From DATEKX01 sp963726785 (GTDB taxonomy: Bacteria > Acidobacteriota > Blastocatellia > UBA7656): a DNA stretch of 64,000 bases. The translations under genes and the position numbers were made by a program. The notes under the pieces were generated by a model. That model was given only the letters and a program-made list of their open reading frames with translations, made no database searches and had not been told where the DNA came from. The first letter of the stretch is position 1; every line of letters starts with the position of its first letter. Of this stretch, positions 63,303-64,000 are shown piece after piece. The DNA lies in NCBI GenBank assembly GCA_963726785.1, contig CAVSDJ010000007.1, positions 1,364,001 through 1,428,000 of the forward strand, given 5' to 3'.

Positions 63303-64000
63303 CTACATGCTGCTCGCCTTTTCTATAACTTCTTCGATGCCGCCGACCAGGAAGAAAGCCTGTTCCGGCAGATCATCGTATTTGCCAGATATTAGCTCTT
63401 TGAATCCTCGAACAGTTTCATCGAGTGGAACGAATTTGCCTTGAAGTCCAGTAAATTGTTCTGCGACATGGAATGGCTGGGATAAAAATCTCTGTATCTT
63501 TCGGGCACGAGCAACTGTCAATTTATCGTCTTCAGAGAGTTCATCTATCCCCAGAATTGCTATTATATCCTGTAAGTCTTTGTAACGCTGTAATATACGC
63601 TTAACTTCCTGAGCTACCTCGTAATGCTCTTCTCCTACTATTCGAGGGTCAAGAATTCGCGAGGTCGAGGCAAGAGGGTCAACCGCAGGGTAAATACCAA
63701 GTTCAGCAATCTGCCTTGAAAGTGCCGTTACAGCGTCAAGATGAGCAAAAGTCGTAGCCGGTGCCGGATCAGTATAATCGTCGGCAGGCACATAAATAGC
63801 TTGAACGGACGTAATAGATCCACGCTTAGTTGAAGTAATTCTCTCTTGGAGCTCGCCCATTTCAGTTGCGAGAGTTGGCTGGTACCCGACTGCTGAGGGC
63901 ATTCGCCCCAGTAGCGCCGACACTTCTGAACCTGCTTGAGTGAAGCGGAAAATATTGTCTACGAATAAGAGAACATCTGTACCGACTTCATCACGGAAAT
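63303..64000 (-). CDS. atpD: ATP synthase beta subunit, 5' end outside window
   Basis: The frame is open to the end of the window, where it reads FRDEVGTDVLLFVDNIFRFT then QAGSEVSALLGRMPSAVGYQ, followed by PTLATEMGELQERITSTKRG, SITSVQAIYVPADDYTDPAP and a C-terminal EQAFFLVGGIEEVIEKASSM. These are conserved catalytic beta-subunit blocks, including the DELSEED-like DELSEDDKLTVARARK. It forms the catalytic sites of F1. About half of the gene is visible. Confidence 0.97.
   Translation of the reverse strand, partial: FRDEVGTDVLLFVDNIFRFTQAGSEVSALLGRMPSAVGYQPTLATEMGELQERITSTKRGSITSVQAIYVPADDYTDPAPATTFAHLDAVTALSRQIAELGIYPAVDPLASTSRILDPRIVGEEHYEVAQEVKRILQRYKDLQDIIAILGIDELSEDDKLTVARARKIQRFLSQPFHVAEQFTGLQGKFVPLDETVRGFKELISGKYDDLPEQAFFLVGGIEEVIEKASSM

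Overview
The window is about 64 kb of a mid-GC bacterial chromosome. The gene families (DUF885, DUF1990, an M28 peptidase, YCF48-like repeats, GMC oxidoreductase with gluconate dehydrogenase subunit 3, LytS/LytTR pair, PEGA/TPR protein, STN-domain protein, radical SAM RiPP genes) together suggest an acidobacterium, perhaps of the Blastocatellia. This is inference from family content, not from a marker gene. The right edge carries atpD-atpC, dnaA and dnaN, so the window lies next to a probable replication origin.

Region 1 (1-6.8 kb, + strand) is a peptide-modification (RiPP) cluster. It has a truncated radical SAM/SPASM enzyme, a 62-residue two-cysteine precursor-like peptide, a second radical SAM/SPASM enzyme with a C-terminal zinc ribbon flanked by two small DUF1843-type (GDL motif) proteins, a vestigial second precursor core, and then an overlapping run of S26 signal-peptidase-like protein, nucleotidyltransferase, HPr-kinase-like P-loop protein and PqqD-like protein. 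The likely logic is precursor recognition by PqqD, modification by the two radical SAM enzymes and processing by the accessory proteins; the product is unknown.

Region 2 (6.9-28 kb) is mostly extracytoplasmic metabolism: a 1343-residue C25 (gingipain-like) protease, a GMC dehydrogenase operon with a frameshifted dihaem peroxidase, a six-haem cytochrome, a Tat-type amidohydrolase, a DUF4440 protein, an SDR, a DUF1990 protein, an M28 peptidase, EttA and a DUF885 lipoprotein.

Region 3 (28-42 kb) is remarkable because most genes are frameshifted. It holds two tandem remnants of one large secreted protein sharing a segmental duplication of about 0.6 kb, and broken copies of a glycosyltransferase, msrP, a YCF48-like protein, a Kir channel and an MFS transporter, between intact genes (STN protein, msrQ, a beta-lactamase-like hydrolase with TPRs). 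Wherever the frames can be followed in a gene with one break, the net shift is a single base, usually an insertion. This means either poor consensus sequence or real decay.

Region 4 (42-64 kb) is intact. It has an Nfu-type Fe-S scaffold and a B12-binding-type radical SAM protein whose apparent stop codon is almost certainly a selenocysteine codon (Cys-Sec-Ala-Glu-Pro tail followed by a SECIS-like hairpin). This is the best single discovery in the window. Then follow a PQQ-type beta-propeller, an O-methyltransferase, a TonB-like protein, a thioesterase, a LytS/LytTR pair, an MBL-fold hydrolase, an amino acid permease, an HD phosphohydrolase, a PEGA/TPR protein, a YpdA-like flavoprotein, an OmpR-type regulator, dnaN, dnaA, atpC and the 3' part of atpD. 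No rRNA, tRNA, transposase or CRISPR array was seen.
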